Shown piece by piece: positions 34,135-46,176 of a DNA stretch of 64,000 nucleotides (positions within the stretch are counted from its first letter, which is position 1; the number at the start of each line of letters is the position of its first letter). Location: contig UESW01004376.1 in NCBI GenBank assembly GCA_900491605.1, positions 715,831-779,830 of the forward strand, given 5' to 3'. The notes below the pieces were generated by a model. It saw nothing but the letters and a program-made list of their open reading frames with translations. It did no database searches and had not been told where the DNA came from. The position numbers and the translations under genes were made by a program. Source of the stretch: Calamus simplicifolius. Lineage: Eukaryota > Streptophyta > Magnoliopsida > Arecales > Arecaceae.

Positions 34135-34860
34135 TCATTTAATGTATGTTGCTGAGGCTCTATTTTTTGTTTTCTTGGATTTTTTTTTTTTTCTTCTTGA
34201 CACTCTCCCTATTAGTTTCTTTCGCCAGTCGCAACATTGGAATTTAGCGACTTTTGGTTTCATATTCTTCAGTTTTTTGAAATGGTGGAGAAGTTGCAAA
34301 GACCTTTTATCTTCATCTTTTGCATTAATTGCATCAACACCTCTTGGCCTACTACCACCAGAAATTAAAATGCCTACAAATGCTTGGAGTGACGGGGTAT
34401 GGATAATGTCCCAAGTTCGCCCCTTTTTGAAAATTATTCTTTTGACCATGTTGCAATCTACCTCCGACTGATTGTTGAGCCTTTGACTAAGCTCTTCCAG
34501 CCGCCAGTGTTGTTCATCCAGATGCCTCCTCATCCCATGATTAAGGTCCTCTCAAGATGACTCAGAAGATGAGAAGAAGAAAGGAGACCGCAGTCTCTTG
34601 GAAGCTTCGTAGTGGCGGTGCTTAGGTGAAGCTTGATGGCGATAAGCTTCTCTATAAGGAGATTTCCCGTAGGTGAATCTCTGACTAACTGGTGCAGCTA
34701 TCACGAGCGATGTGAGAAGCTTGGGCTGCTGCTGAATGGCCACCGAGCGTTGCTTCTGCGGCTTATGAACTGCTGCATTCAAGGCTTGAACTTGTTGATT
34801 GAGGATGGCCAGTTGGTTAATTAGAGCAGCTGAGGCTGGTGGTGAAGGAGCAGAGAGAGT
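34135..34860 (-). pseudogene. Gag-like remnant of the LTR element
   Basis: Two adjacent frames on the minus strand (34782-34552 and 34533-34135) meet at a stop. The first contains ALNAAVHKPQKQRSVAIQQQ and a Ser-rich end, preceded upstream by a frame reading INQLAILNQQVQALN. The second reads RRHLDEQHWRLEELSQRLNN and then a Lys-rich tail. The position just after the primer site and the Gln-rich, coiled-coil-like start fit the beginning of a gag protein. No capsid domain or zinc knuckle is seen. Identification is by position and composition only. Confidence 0.4.
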
Positions 34861-35004
34861 GGTCCTCTGCGCTCAGTGTGATGTGAATGCCCCCCAGCAT
34901 GATTGGTGAGGACCTTCAGTATGCGCATCGCCACCATGGCTATCTTAAAGGGGACAAAGGCTTATAGCTCAGGAAGACAGAGCTTTCTTTCCTGCAGTGC
35001 GTGC

Positions 35005-35025
35005 CCCCTACCTGGCGCGCCAATC
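35005..35025 (-). promoter_or_regulatory. Primer-binding-site-like segment
   Basis: On the minus strand TTGGCGCGCCAGGTAGGGGG starts two bases after the 5' LTR. This form is common next to LTRs of Tat-like Gypsy elements. I did not identify the matching tRNA. Confidence 0.7.
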
Positions 35026-37169
35026 TGTTGATGCCCGATCACTTTGAGTCGGCCTCCTTGAGCGTCGACCGTTCCCCCACAGAAATATCGGAGCCCTTCC
35101 TTTGTCTTCAAAGCCTGCAAGAAGTCCCACGGCCGGGTATTCCGGCGGGGACCCTCCGACGCTCAAGTTAGTGCTCTGGGCAACAGCCGTGAGCTTGAGA
35201 AAGCTCGAAAGAGGAAAGAGATCCCCCAGAATGAGTGTGTTGAGTCCTTTTTGAGTTACCTCTTACCTTCTTTATTCACCATTGTACTCTGTGTAGCTTG
35301 CTTGAGAAGTTTGAATCTTTGTCATCTAGTGGGAATGAGTCACGTGGGGCCTCATGATGGACCATGACTTTTGGGGCTCATTTAGTCTGAGTGGCTGAAG
35401 TGTCATGATGACTGAGTACTTTTGGTGGGTGAACATGTTAGGACTGACTTTCATCTCTTAGTGGAATGTCAGAGCTTTAGGCGCCATCTTGTCAGAGACA
35501 GATGACCACTTAATTATCTCATTAAAGTAAGTGGCCATAATTTATTAATCCAGAAGATGACGTGATGAATAGTCACTGTAGGGCCACGCGTGTCCGAGTT
35601 GGAAGCCACTAAGGAAGGGCCGCTGGGGACTTAGGTCCGGCGAGGCCGTTATCGACTGAGGTCGGGGTCGCCTAGGACTGCTCGGGAGCCGCCAAGGGCC
35701 TCTTGGGATCACTGTGGCCGCCTGGGATTGTTCGGACCTGTGCACGCATGAGGCCGGCTAGGATGCTCGTGGTAGGAAATAGGGGCCGCTTACCGGTGCG
35801 GCCGCCTGGGAATGCTCGGGGCTCTGGGGCCGTCTAAGCCGCTCCTGGCCGCCGTCACGGGAGTGTCGATGGCCATCTAGGCCGCTCCTGGCCGCCGTTA
35901 TGGGAGTGTCGGTGGCCATCTAGGCCGCTCCTAGCCGTCGTCATGGGAGTGTCGGGCCGCCTAGGATTACTCGGGAGCCGCCTAGCTGGGAGAAGCTTTT
36001 GGGACTGCCTAAGATGAAGATGTTAAGTTATTACCGAAGCATATTTACGTGTTTGCGTGGGGCCAAAAAGGGAGTCAATCGTGGCAACCATAAATGCACG
36101 TGGCCTTTATAAGACCATAAAAGCCCCGGCACATAAATGCAATAGAGAGTCATCGTCGTGGTGGCATTTAGAGTCTGAAACCAAAGCGCCTAGGATGGCC
36201 GCCTAGGATGGCCGCCTAGAAAGGCCGCCTAGGATGACCGCCTAGAAAGGCCGCCTAGGATGGCCGTTGAGGAAGGCCGCCTAGGACTGCCGCCTAAGAT
36301 GGCCATTGAGGAAGGCTGCGGAGGAAGAGGCCGCTTAGGACTTCCTCCGCTATCTCTTTCTCTTTGTGGTCGGTGACTTGACATTGAATGCTTTATTCTA
36401 TTGAATGCCCTCCAACAAATGCCTTAGAGCGAGGGCCTTTATAAGACCTATAAATGCCTCGGCACATAAATGCCGTTGAGAAGGCCATCGAAGAAGAGGC
36501 TGCTTAGAATTGTTGTGAGGAGGGGGCCGCCTAAGATTGTTAAGGAGGGGGCCGCTTAAGATGAAAGGCCAAGGGGCCGCTTAAGATGAAAGGCTACCTA
36601 AAATTATTGTGAGGAGGGGGCCGCTTAAGATGGAAGGCCGCCTATAATTATTATGAGGAAGGGGCCACTTAAGATGAAAGGCCGCCTAGAATTATTATGA
36701 GGAAGGGGCCACTTAAGATGAAAGGCCACCTAGAATTATTGTGAAGAGGGGGCCGCTTAAGATGAAAGGCCGCCTAAAATTATTGTGAGGAGGGGGCCGC
36801 TTAGGACTTCCTCCGCCTAGGATGAAAGGCCGCCTAGGATTGTTAAGGAGGGCCGTTGAAGAATAGGCCGCAGGATTTTCTTTTGGTTCTGTATCATTAA
36901 ACGTTGCCCATTGATTTGCCTATGGGACATTAATGACAAAAAGGCGGTCCTATTTTTCTCACTTGTTCTCTCTCTTCATTATGACGGGCGCTTATTTCAA
37001 CAGGGAGCAAAGCCAGAATTAAATGCCCGCTGCGCCCTTGAAGAAAAACCCAATAGGCCAGCGAGACCGCCTAGGAACACTTAGGAAGGCCACCGAAGAT
37101 GGCCGCCTAGAAAAATTGTTTGAAAATTTCTATTTTTATTACCCATAGGCCTGTTAACTGGTCCTATCA
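35026..37169 (-). repeat. 5' LTR of the minisatellite-bearing element
   Basis: It is co-linear with 26976-29156, including the two internal repeat zones, with small indels where internal units were gained or lost (for example 36540-36780). It ends in CTGGTCCTATCA before the CCTTT duplication. Confidence 0.92.
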
Positions 37170-37174
37170 CCTTT
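37170..37174. repeat. Target-site duplication CCTTT (right)
   Basis: Matches 26971-26975. Confidence 0.93.
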
Positions 37175-38621
37175 ATTTCTTGAAGTTGATATCCAACTCT
37201 ATCATATGTCACCACAAGAATTAGGTCACCAAATTGAATCATAGAAAAAAGTAAAATATATCTATAATGATAAATAAAAATAATTTTTACATAGAATTCA
37301 ATGAATTTGGCATCTTCAATATTTGAATCTTTGAAAGGAAGTTATTTAAATTATAATATAATGTAATATCCACATAAATACATAAAATTAATCGTAGATT
37401 TCTAAAAAATAATAATACATGAAATCTTCTAAATAAGTTGGAGATATAAAAAGAAGAAAGAGATGAGAGAGATAGCATGTGTGTACATGCCAAATCAATT
37501 AAAGAAGAGGGAAAGAGAGATTTAGATCTAAAAGGAAAAAATGCTTCTAAAAAGTATCATTGATATTTAAATTAGATTAATTAAAAATAATTTTAGGCAA
37601 CATGATAATCAATTTGAGTTTTTAATTAGATCATATCGCACTATTGGTCATAAAAAAAGGATGAAACTTAGGTGCTGTGCATTATTTACATGCTCCCTGA
37701 TTCCATTTGCCTCTCTCTTCCATTTCCAACATCACCTTAGCCTTCATATAAGTATCAATTGATGATAGAGAGAGAAAAGGAAGATAGATAGATAGAGATT
37801 CATAGAGTGCACAGAGAGCGCACCGATAATGCACTACTCCTAAGTTCTTAAAAAAATTACTTGATTAATTCAATTTCAGTCAGATTAATTATATAATTGA
37901 TTTAATTAAACAATTGCACCAATCCTTTCCTTGTTCAATTGATTTTGTCCTAGGTCTTATTTGGATTGACTACTTAGATATTTATTAAGTGATTGATAGT
38001 TAATAACTCTGTTGGATAGTCATTGGCCAGCAGTTGCAACTAACAACTTATCCACACAAGTCTTTAACTTGATTATCATGGCCTGAAATCCTTACCATGT
38101 GCACCATATGAGGTACAACACTGGACTATTTATTGTGTTTGTCTAAAAGTAAACATTCATTGAATGTACTTTGATGCATGTGTAAAAACTCATGCCATTT
38201 TAATTAGAACATAACTTGCAAAACAAACACACTTTGGGAAAAGAAAACTAAAGTAAAAATTATCCACATTAAGCATTCAAGCACCTGGTGATTACATGAA
38301 TTAGTCACAGTAACTTAATACATGTGATGGGACAATTGCTTCTAATAATAATTTAGGTTAAGATAAGCTTCAAGCATTATGCTTGATGTAATCATACAAT
38401 ATAAAAAATAGAATGTATTCTTGAAAAAAACTAATTCATACACTTGATAGTTTGATGAAAACAATATCAAATAATGTATTTTAAGGAAATATTGCAATAA
38501 TTATGAGCATAATATTTGTTCACTTAAATATTACACTTATATGGCACACGCCAAGTTTTAACCATACAAATTGCACATTCGAACTTCTACATATGATATT
38601 TAAAGATGCTAAATGCTAAAT
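37175..38621. other. AT-rich intergenic DNA, no gene seen
   Basis: Downstream of the receptor kinase on its strand, so it would hold the 3' untranslated region and terminator. AT-rich throughout. No domain, tRNA or clear repeat is seen apart from short GAGAGA and GATA runs (37460-37520, 37780-37790). Confidence 0.5.
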
Positions 38622-38980
38622 TTAATTAAAACAATCCATTAATTGGCCTAATTTGATCAAATAGAAAGGCTCATGAAAAGTAGGAGAGTTGCCGGTAGTG
38701 AAAAAGTGGCATATTTTATTCATCATCGGTCTTGTTTCTGGTATAACTCGGATGCATGAAAGTGCTACCATGGTTAATAGAAGAACTTCTTCAGCCATAT
38801 GATCTATCAGAGGTGAGATCCGTTGATCTAGCATATCTTTGAATAATAATTGTTGGTTGTCTGATGATGACAAAGAGGAGATGAGCTCACCAGGATGCCT
38901 TCCCATTATTACTTCTAATATAAGTACACCAAAACTGTATACATCACACTTCTCATTTGGCTTCATTCCATACGAAAGCT
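38622..38980 (-). CDS. MIK2-like kinase, last exon
   Basis: It encodes LSYGMKPNEKCDVYSFGVLI through the C-terminus with the conserved DVYSFGV and ARG-type (here ETRP) segments of the kinase C-lobe. It joins the preceding exon by a split GAG codon and the acceptor TTTTCATGCAG. The frame is intact and ends with TAA at 38622-38624. Confidence 0.85.
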
Positions 38981-41900
38981 CTGCATGAAAAGAGAGTATA
39001 ATTCCACAATAAGAGTATTGGTAACTTTTGTATGCTAGTCACAAAAAAAAGAAATAATTTTTATGAATGTAATAATATATTTAAAAGGTTCAAAACTACA
39101 AGATAAACTTTACCATAGAAAAATCTTGTGCTTGTGGAACTAACATAGAATCTGGGATATGCTTTTAGATATGGGTTAAACTACTGACTAATAATAGAGA
39201 AAAATTTAAGTACAAATGAATTACCAGGGGCAATATATCCATATGTGCCTGCAAGTCTGCTCCAACTTGATGCATCGGGTTTAAGAATTCTTGCAGTACC
39301 AAAATCCGAGACATAAGCCTTAAAATCAAAATCTAGTAATATATTATTGCTTGAAATGTCTCGATGAATTATGGATGGATTGCAATCATGATGCATGTAT
39401 GATAAAGCATGCGCCACATCTTTGATAATTTGAGCCCTCCTATCCCAGCTCAATTCTGTCACTATTTCTTGACTACGAAGAATGGAAGCCAAACTTCCTC
39501 TCTCAATGTACTCATACACGAGAAACTTACATCGAGTATTGGAACAAAATCCAAGGAGTCTTACAATGTTACGGTGTCGAATATTGGTTAATGATTGAAT
39601 CTCATTTCTGAAACTTCTTTCGTCAAGCATATTTTCTTCCACTTCATGAAGTCTCTTTACAGCCACTATTTGTCCCATTGGAAGTGTCACTTTGTAAACA
39701 GTGCCATATCCTCCCTTCCCAAGGCAATATGTTTCATCAAAATTTTCAGTAGCATTGATGATGTAATCATAAACTGCCCTCCATCAAAATTCAATACTGA
39801 AAATAGGTGACCACTAATTACTTCGTTATCGTCTTCCTTCATAGGTTTTCCCTTCCTTCGAAGAACCACAATGATGAAACATGATATAGCTAACAAAAAC
39901 AGGCAGCCCAAGATGGGAATAACAATTTGTATGGTGTGATTTTTCACTGAATGATGAGTGCTTGTCGTTGTTAAACCTGCACAATGGGGCAAACCCGACA
40001 CTTGGCCACATAAACCTCTGTTATGAGCAAAGCATTCTGCTGAAGAAGAATTTAGAAACAATTTGCTATTAGGAAGTGGCCCACTAAATTATTGTACGAT
40101 ACATCAATTGATACCAAACTGATCATGCCTCCAAAAGATGATGATATGGATCCTGACAAATTATTGTGAGATAAGTTTAAAGATGTTAAATAAGTCAAGC
40201 TTGCCAGTTGTGATGGTATCTCCCCTCCAAGCAAATTGTGGCTCAAATCAAGTTCTTGCAAGCCTTCTAACCTTCCGATTTGGGTAGGAATGCTTCCGTT
40301 CAATTTATTCTCTGTTAAATTCAAGAGGTACAATTTAGAGAAACCCTCCAATTGTTGTGGTAATGGCCCGCTCAAGTTATTCCCAGATAAATCCAGAGTT
40401 TGTAGGTTGGATAGTTTTCCGATTTCCAAAGGAATTCTTCCGAATAATCTATTGCTACTCAAATCCAAGTTGATCAATGAGCTCATGCTACCTAGCTCCC
40501 CTGGTATCTCTCCTGCAACTTGATTGGAAGAAAGGTCCAGCCTTCCTAGTTTCAACATTTTCCCAAATTCAGAAGGTATTTTTCCTGTTAGGAAGTTCCC
40601 TGAAATCCGCAAGGTCGTCAAATTTGGGCAGTATGCCCAGTTTGGTGATATCTCGCCATACAATTGGTTGTCGCTCATATCAATGAATGTTAGATTAGGG
40701 GAAATCCCAAAGGCATCAAAGATTCTTCCTTTGAGCCTATTTCTTTCCAAGCGAACTCTTACTAAGCTGGAGCAATTTTTCAGGCTTGGTGGGATAGGAC
40801 CCTCAAAATGGTTGTCATTTACCGAAATCTGTTGAAGTATACCTCCTTGACAAATCTCTGTCGGTAAGAAGCCAGAAAATTTGTTGAAAGCTAATTCTAA
40901 ATAAAGCAAGTTTGTAAGATTACCCAGTTCTTGGGGCAAAGAACCAGATAATTGATTATAATACAGTCCTAAATAAGTTAGCTCAACGAGCCTGCCTAAT
41001 TCTCGAGGGACGGTGCCGGAGATGCTGTTGTTGAAGAGGTCCAAATTGTTAAGTCCGGTGAGATTTCCGACGCTTGAAGGGATGGAACCTGTTATATAAT
41101 TGTTGAAGAGGAGCAAACTCTCAAGACTGGTAAGACTTCCGAAACTAGAAGGGATAGGACCGATTATATGATTGTCTGAGAGTTCTAGTTGAATTAAGTG
41201 GACTAGGTTGCCTAGTTCAGGGGGAATGGAGCCGGTGAGACTATTAGCATACAGGTACAAATAGTTAAGTCCGGTGAGATTTCCTAAGCTAGAAGGGATA
41301 GAACCTGTTAGTTGAGCATTGCTGATGTCAAAATCTTGTAGGTTCACTAGGTTGCCTAATTCACGTGGGATGGTGCCTGAAATCCCATTCTTTAACAGGT
41401 GAAGACGTTGAAGCTTGGTGAGGTTTCCTAAACTAGGAGGAATATGACCAATTAGAGAATTCTCTTCAAGAAGTAGATCTAATAAGTTCGCTAGGTTGTC
41501 TAATTCACATGGGATAGTACCAGAAATGTTATTATTGAAGAGGAACAAATTTTCAAGCTTTGTGAGGTTTCCTAAACTGGGAGGAATAGGACCAGTTAGA
41601 GAATTAATTGAAAGGTCTAGAGCTATTAAGTTCACTAGGTTGCTTAATTCACGTGGGATGGTGCCTGAAATCTTATTATTGTAGAGGTCCAAAAATTCAA
41701 GCTTTGTGAGGTTTCCTAAACTGGGAGGAATAGGACCAGTTAGAGAATTACTTAGAAGGGCTAGATTTCTTAAGTTCACTAGGCTGCCAAATTCATGGGG
41801 TATATGACCAGAAAGTTGGTTATCACGAAGATTAATAGATTTTAGTTTGGTCATGTTGCCAAGGACTGAAGGAATGGGACCGGCGAGATTGTTTTTCTGA

Positions 41901-42577
41901 AGATCGAGAAATACTAAACCCTTGAGCTTACCAATTTCCCCAGGTAGTCCTCCAGTGAATTGATTGATTTTGAGTCTAAGAGTAACAAGATTTCTCCAAC
42001 TGGAGAAGAAGAAGGGAAGTATCTCACCGGTTAATTCATTGCTGGAAAGGTCGATCTCGGACAGACGAGAGAGATTGGCCAGAGAGTATGGCAGATTGCC
42101 GGAGAGACGATTCTGAGCGAGATCGAGTGAGGTGAGATTGGAGAGAGTGCCGATGGCCGGCGGGATGGCTCCGAGGAGGTAGTTGCGTCGGAGGCGGAGG
42201 CGAGTGAGAGACGTGAAGGCGGAGAAGTCGAGCGAATCGAGCCTGCCTGCCAAACCGGCACGGTGCAGGTTGATTTCGGTGATGGCAGTGCTGGCTCCGC
42301 TCTCGTCACAGGTGATTCCAGACCACATGCACGTGTGGTTGGAGAGGGTCCATGAACTCAGTGCATGGGGGTTTTGGAGGGTGGATTTCCAGTGGAGGAG
42401 AGCTCGTGCTTGGGATTGAAGCGTAGAAGAGGTTCCAGCAGCAGCTGATGACGAATAAGGAAAGGAGATGATGAAGAGGAAACAGAACAGAATGAGACGA
42501 AGGGACAGGAGAGCAGGGGAGAGGGATCGTGGAGGAAAAGGCTTATTAGGGTCCATAATATTATAATATGGGGGCAT
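38622..42577 (-). pseudogene. LRR receptor-like kinase, MIK2-like, with two apparent frameshifts
   Basis: Layout on the minus strand: a hydrophobic signal sequence (LSLRLILFCFLFIISFPYSS), an LRR N-cap with ALLHWKSTLQNPHALSSW and CMWSGITCD, 29 full 24-residue LRRs plus a partial one, a CFAHNRGLCG motif, a transmembrane segment (IVIPILGCLFLLAISCFIIV), and a kinase with LGKGGYGTVYK, VAVKRLHE, IIHRDISSNNILL, VSDFGTARIL and GTYGYIAPE, ending DCFN. An intron (39224-38981, GT/AG) splits GYIAP|ELSYG, the usual site in this subfamily. One base is missing near 40076 (GGGCCAC where the family motif needs another G) and the frame changes again near 39785. Kinase motifs are intact outside these. The start could be codon 1 or the Met at codon 8. 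Such receptors sense cell-wall or peptide signals; the ligand is not inferable. Two sequence errors would restore a normal gene, so pseudogene status is uncertain. Confidence 0.9.
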
Positions 42578-42655
42578 AAGCTAGCAAGGAATCTTGGTGC
42601 TCACTGGTCTCTAGCTCTTGTGGTTGGCGCTGAAGTGAGCGAGTGTTCAGAAGCT

Positions 42656-42664
42656 TATTTATAG
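42656..42664 (-). promoter_or_regulatory. TATA box of the receptor kinase
   Basis: CTATAAATA on the minus strand, about 80 bp upstream of the first ATG (42577), at a plausible distance for a short 5' leader. Confidence 0.6.
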
Positions 42665-42699
42665 GCAAGGAAGAATGCCCCGCAGTCGTGTGGTCGTCC

Positions 42700-43946
42700 T
42701 CGATGTTAATTACGGGCCGGCAGAAATTTATCTTCCTTTATTTGCGAAGTCATCGTCATGGTGAGCGTTTGTCACAACCGTGTGTCTCCTGCGATGACCG
42801 CTGACAGAGTGGTTCCTTATTGCCAAAAGCATGGCACACGGCCGGCAATCTAGATGCCGGCATTCCTACGGTGACATTTTTTTAAGTCTTTTAACATATC
42901 ACCTCTCCCAGCTAATCTTGCAATCCCAACCTCTCAATTCTCTCCTCCTAACTTCAGCTTCAACTACCCTTTTCATTGATAGAGTTCTCCCAAATATGTT
43001 CTCTTGTTGCTCCTCCCCGCCATTAAGACCCTTGCCCAAATCATGTGGAAGAACATAAATTACTTTTAATGTTCTCATTCATCGACCATTATCCTAACAT
43101 TGAGTGGTGGGTCTAATTCTCAATAAAAATTAATGTTTCGAAATGGATTACGGCTAGAATTTTGATTAACTATTTAGAATTTTTAATTTTTAGATTTTTA
43201 AAAATCATACCCATCATTTTATCAAAATTAGATACAAACCTTACCTTATTTATTAAAATTATAATATACATTATAATATATATTATATTAAATATTTAGA
43301 ATATGACAAATACTTACTCTACGCACGATGTCACCATTGACTTTGACTTGAGAAAAAGATCATTTATTTCTCTTAAAAAAGAGAACATGACAAATAGCGA
43401 ATGCCGATGACCAAGTCTCCTTGTTTACTTTTCTTAAAGGGGGCCAAATAATTGAAAAAAGGGACTATAAAATGATTCTTTTCGGACTACATGTTCCATG
43501 AAGGTCATCACCAATCTCCGTCACATAAAGATGAATGACTAGCCAACATGGCTTGACTACGATTCATCGATAACACACGGCATGACTTAAACAGACCAAA
43601 CTTAAGAGGGGAAAAAACAAAAGGAAAAAGTCTTCGTGCACCGCCTCCGATGCATACGAATGTGCGCATCGGACATGCTCATTAGCCATGCACCCATGCG
43701 AGTACGCATGCAGAGCACGCCATAGCCTAATGGGTCATGGCACGTGCGCTCGCATGGTGTGGACATTTCCAAACAAAAGTTATGGACTTGGAGCTTTCAT
43801 GCATCTTCCTAGGGGCTGTTGGGCCGGAGAGCATTAAGTCTAGGAAAAGTCTTTGTACACCGCCCCCGATGCAGCAAGTCCTACATGGGCTGCACCGCCT
43901 CTCATGATTGATCCACGTGGATCCTACGTGGCTAACGATGTGGAAC
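42700..43946. other. Upstream DNA of the kinase and flank of the MULE
   Basis: No gene is recognised. A related segment GTCTT(C/T)GT(G/A)CACCGCC(T/C)CCGATGCA occurs twice in direct orientation, near 43630 and 43850, about 220 bp apart. It could mark the ends of a small unclassified element next to the MULE. Confidence 0.45.
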
Positions 43947-44600
43947 GGTATGGCTCTGCTACGATGTTACGTTCTGATCGTGACGGCCATTAAAAGCACT
44001 TCGTCTTTATTTTAAAATTGCTGTGCAGACGAAAATGTCCTTTTCCTCCAGCCTACTTCTACCGCTATTTTTTCTTGGATTACATCAGTGCAAGAAAAAC
44101 TCTTTCTTCCCCCTCGCTCTGGCTTTTGGATGCTAAGGAATCAGTTCAAGGTTTGAGCAAGATCCTGAGCCCTCGCTCTGAGGAGTCCAGTCGGAAGAAA
44201 ACTTCTGGAGGAAATGTCATCTGCAGCAGGAAGTAAAAAGTCCTTGTTCCTACTTCTTTGTAAAGCTCCTTTATTACACCAACTATTTTTTATCGTTAGA
44301 GGAAGTTAATTTGTAACCAAACTGTTTAATGCGCGGGTAACTTCCTTAGACCAAAACAGTTATGACATTCCGGGAGTCGTAACTGTTTAGAGTTTACTAT
44401 TTTGTAGCACGAATGTCATACTCTTTTAACTAGGATGTTATACCTTATGAACTGGGGTGTCGTCAGAGTGTTTCGGCCTATATTCCTCATTATTTCCTGT
44501 CCATATAGCCCTAGTATAGTCATAAAAGCTACGATACCCCATATTTACTGTTAAGACACTGTAGTTACAAGCCTACGACACCCGTGCTCCAAACGAATGC
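43947..44600 (+). repeat. MULE left terminal inverted repeat (outer part)
   Basis: It begins GGTATGGCTCTGCTACGATG and is matched in inverse orientation by 54130-54798 at high similarity. It includes an apparent open frame (44018-44236) that is also seen in the right copy; the frame is probably fortuitous. Confidence 0.85.
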
Positions 44601-46165
44601 TGGGAGAAAGCCGCGTGACATCGCAGGAGAAAATCATGAGTATTGCAACACCCAAGTTAAAGAAATAAGATACCTCTGTTAAACAAATATGACACCCTTG
44701 TTATGCTCAGCCAAAAATCCCTCGCGACACCGCAGTTCAAACATCACGATACCCTAGCGACAATGCTACGACACCCATGCTTATAACCTTACGACACCCA
44801 AGGAGGAATTCGGCCAAAAATCATTCGTGACACCACAGTTGAAACGTTATGACACCCTAGCGGCAACGCTACGACACCCATGCTTATAACCTTCGCGATC
44901 TTCGTATGTTGCTTTCCGGGGTATCGTAGCTTGTTCTATGGGATGTCTTTAACTACTAAAGAGTGTGTCGTGCTTATAACTGACGCTGGAGAGCAGGCCC
45001 GCGACACCCAAGTTATGTTTACCCAAAAAAAGATCTACGATGCCGTAGTTGAAACATTAAGACACACAAGCATCAATGCTATGACACCCCGTACTCATAA
45101 GTGACCATGGAGAAGAATCCCAGCGACACCCCAGGAGTAATTCGGCCGAAAATCCTTCACGACACCCCAGTTGAGACCTCACGACACCCTAGCGACAATG
45201 CTACGACACCCGTGCTTATAGCTTTAAGGTGACAACACCCCGCTTTAACAGTCACCTCATGGGTGTCGTCGCCTTAAAGCTATGGTGTCGTCAGATGCAA
45301 GCTAGGGTATCGTTAACAGCCTGAGTCGGGGATGTCGTCGGTCCCCCCCTAACAGTCCCTGCATGGGAGCCGTCGCCTTAAAGTTAGGGTGTCGTCAGAT
45401 GAGAACTGCAGTGTCGTTAACAGCCTGATTCGGAGATGTTGTCGTTCGCGACACCCCAGTTGAAACCTCATGACATCCTAGCACCAATGCTACGACACCC
45501 ATGCTTATAACTGACCATGGAGAGAATCCCCGCGACACCCCAGGAGGATTTCGGCTGAAAATCCTTCGTGACACCCCAGTTGAAACATCACGACACCCTA
45601 GCACCAATGCTACGACACCCGTGCTTATAACTGACCACGGAGAGAATCCCCGCGATACCCAATGAGGATTTCGGCTGAAAATCCTTCGCAACACCCCAGT
45701 TGAAACCTCACGACACCCTAGCACCAATGCTACGATACCCATGCTTATAATTGACCACGGAGAGAATCCCTGCGACACCCTAAGAGGAATTCGGCCGAAA
45801 ATCCTTCGCGACACCCCAGTTGAAACCTCACGATACCCTAGCACCAATGCTACGACACCCGTGCTTATAACTGACCACAAAGAGAATTCCCGCGACACCC
45901 CAGGAGGATTTTGGCCGAAAATCCTTTGCGACACCCCAGTTGAAACCTCACGACACCCTGGCAACAATGCTATGACACTCATGCTTATAACTGACCACGG
46001 AGAGAATCCTCACGACACCCCAGGAGGATTTCAGTCGAAAATCCTTCGCGACACCCCAGTTGAAACCTCATGACACCCTTGGTAAAAACTTATGACACCA
46101 CTACGATAAATTTGAACTAGGCGGGAATTTTGACGTCACCCTAGTTATAATTAGACGACACCTTA
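44560..46165 (+). repeat. MULE left arm: ACGACACCC array, unit about 120 bp
   Basis: The regular part (about 45450-46080) consists of five 120-bp units containing CGACACCCTAGCACCAATGC, TACGACACCCGTGCTTATAA, GACCACGGAGAGAATCCC and ATCCTTCGCGACACCCCAG. Each unit holds four CGACACCC cores. The outer part (44560-45450) is a less regular version. Since 120 is a multiple of three, long frames are open on both strands, but these are repeat artefacts. Confidence 0.9.
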
Positions 46166-46176
46166 TTAACTCAGCT

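Larger units (their letters stand above)
26976..37169 (-). mobile_element. Complete non-autonomous LTR retrotransposon (Gypsy/Tat-like ends) filled with minisatellites
   Basis: Two LTRs (26976-29156, 2181 bp; 35026-37169, 2144 bp) begin TGTTGATGCCCGATCAC and end CTGGTCCTATCA. They are flanked by a perfect 5-bp duplication CCTTT (26971-26975 and 37170-37174). On the minus strand a primer-site-like TTGGCGCGCCAGGTAGGGGG follows the 5' LTR and a polypurine tract GTGTAGGGGGCATC precedes the 3' LTR, which sets the orientation. The 5.9-kb interior has no reverse transcriptase or integrase. It holds a short gag-like remnant, a repeat of about 108 bp and a 49-bp array. In the first 165 bp the LTRs differ at about six positions, so the insertion is not very old. 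Confidence 0.92.

Noticed and set aside
34055..34471. A 138-codon plus-strand frame with hydrophobic, Phe-rich sequence
   Set aside because: It is antisense to the gag-like remnant and rich in T runs; no domain supports it.
40236..42419. Plus-strand frames opposite the receptor kinase
   Set aside because: They are shadows of the LRR repeats on the minus strand; no independent domains.
45395..46073. Open frames of 195 codons (minus) and 110 codons (plus)
   Set aside because: Both are read through the 120-bp MULE array; its period is a multiple of three, so they are repeat artefacts.
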